This document shows, one piece after another, positions 63,909-64,000 of a stretch of DNA of 64,000 nt (position 1 is the stretch's first letter; the number at the start of each line of letters is the position of its first letter). A model generated the notes under the pieces. It did not search any database and was not told the origin of the DNA. It saw only the letters and a program-made list of their open reading frames with translations. Source of the DNA: Tellurirhabdus bombi. GTDB lineage: Bacteria; Bacteroidota; Bacteroidia; Cytophagales; Spirosomataceae. A program made the translations under genes and the position numbers. The stretch lies in assembly GCF_021484805.1 (NCBI RefSeq), contig NZ_CP090557.1:2368001-2432000 (forward strand), read 5' to 3'.

Positions 63909-64000
63909 ATGAAAAAGATGATTGGCCCTCTTGTGGGGCTTCTGTGTTTGGCTGGAGTGGCTTTGGCAAAACCAGCTCCCAAACCCGATACGCGCTTGTT
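63909..64000 (+). CDS. Secreted protein, partial
   Basis: Thirty codons before the right edge: a signal peptide (MKKMIGPLVGLLCLAGVALA) and KPAPKPDTRL. Identity cannot be told. It is divergent from the alpha-E gene; the 188-bp gap between them is AT-rich and I see no clear promoter consensus in it. Confidence 0.65.
   Translation, partial: MKKMIGPLVGLLCLAGVALAKPAPKPDTRL

Noticed and set aside
1-64000. CRISPR arrays, tRNA/rRNA genes, transposases, phage genes
   Set aside because: I looked for repeat-spacer patterns, cloverleaf-like stretches and typical protein motifs and found none; a dedicated search (tRNAscan-SE, Infernal, ISfinder) would settle small RNAs.

Overview
The window reads as a chromosomal segment of a Bacteroidota bacterium, most likely order Cytophagales, family Spirosomaceae (Spirosoma/Larkinella type). 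The support is a SusC/SusD pair with an FG-GAP/ASPIC lipoprotein, DUF4494 and HYC_CC_PP family proteins, LytTR signalling, class-specific TAnnTTTG promoter elements, weak or absent Shine-Dalgarno sequences and a G+C content near 50 %. Genus assignment is inference. I saw no rRNA, tRNA, CRISPR array, insertion sequence or phage gene.

Layout. 1-4.4 kb: leftward RND efflux genes (permease, then adaptor cut by the window edge) behind a FadR-type GntR regulator; the same 18-bp palindromic block precedes both the regulator and the permease. 4.5-9.7 kb: an unknown protein, thymidine kinase, a secreted GH78 alpha-L-rhamnosidase and a small lipoprotein. 9.9-21.6 kb: a compact NRPS/PKS cluster of three genes: A-PCP-KS-AT-ACP-aminotransferase, C-A-PCP-TE, and a phosphopantetheinyl transferase. 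21.6-46.5 kb: mainly housekeeping and regulation: NADP-isocitrate dehydrogenase, M20 amidohydrolase, a methyltransferase pair (CmoA-like and ICMT-like), endonuclease V, a Fur regulator, three small proteins (two of them related), a CRP-regulated flavin monooxygenase, thioesterase, MBOAT/SGNH acyltransferase pair, fumarase, malate:quinone oxidoreductase, DUF2279 protein, M3 peptidase, FKBP lipoprotein, a small secreted protein with an elaborate upstream region, a LytS/LytR-type two-component system with a DUF2807 protein, and DUF4494.

46.6-55.6 kb: a nutrient-uptake locus, with an ASPIC/FG-GAP lipoprotein divergent from susC-susD. 55.6-61.4 kb: a probable copper-handling island: HYC_CC_PP protein, TonB receptor, an HMA-AraC fusion regulator, a 19-cysteine four-helix (DUF326) protein, a His/Met-rich outer-membrane barrel and an HMA protein. 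Two 17-bp direct repeats with a 20-bp period sit just before the first gene's promoter. 61.5-64 kb: kynureninase, an alpha-E protein overlapping it tail to tail, and the first codons of a secreted protein.

The most distinctive items are the hybrid NRPS/PKS line (predicted to make a 3,4-diaminoacyl-glycine-like product from an amino acid, malonyl-CoA and a glycine-like unit), the copper island with its metal-domain AraC regulator and phased repeats, and a five-element TGTCCG-type half-site array in exact 10-bp register at 42.5 kb next to a sigma-54-like promoter.
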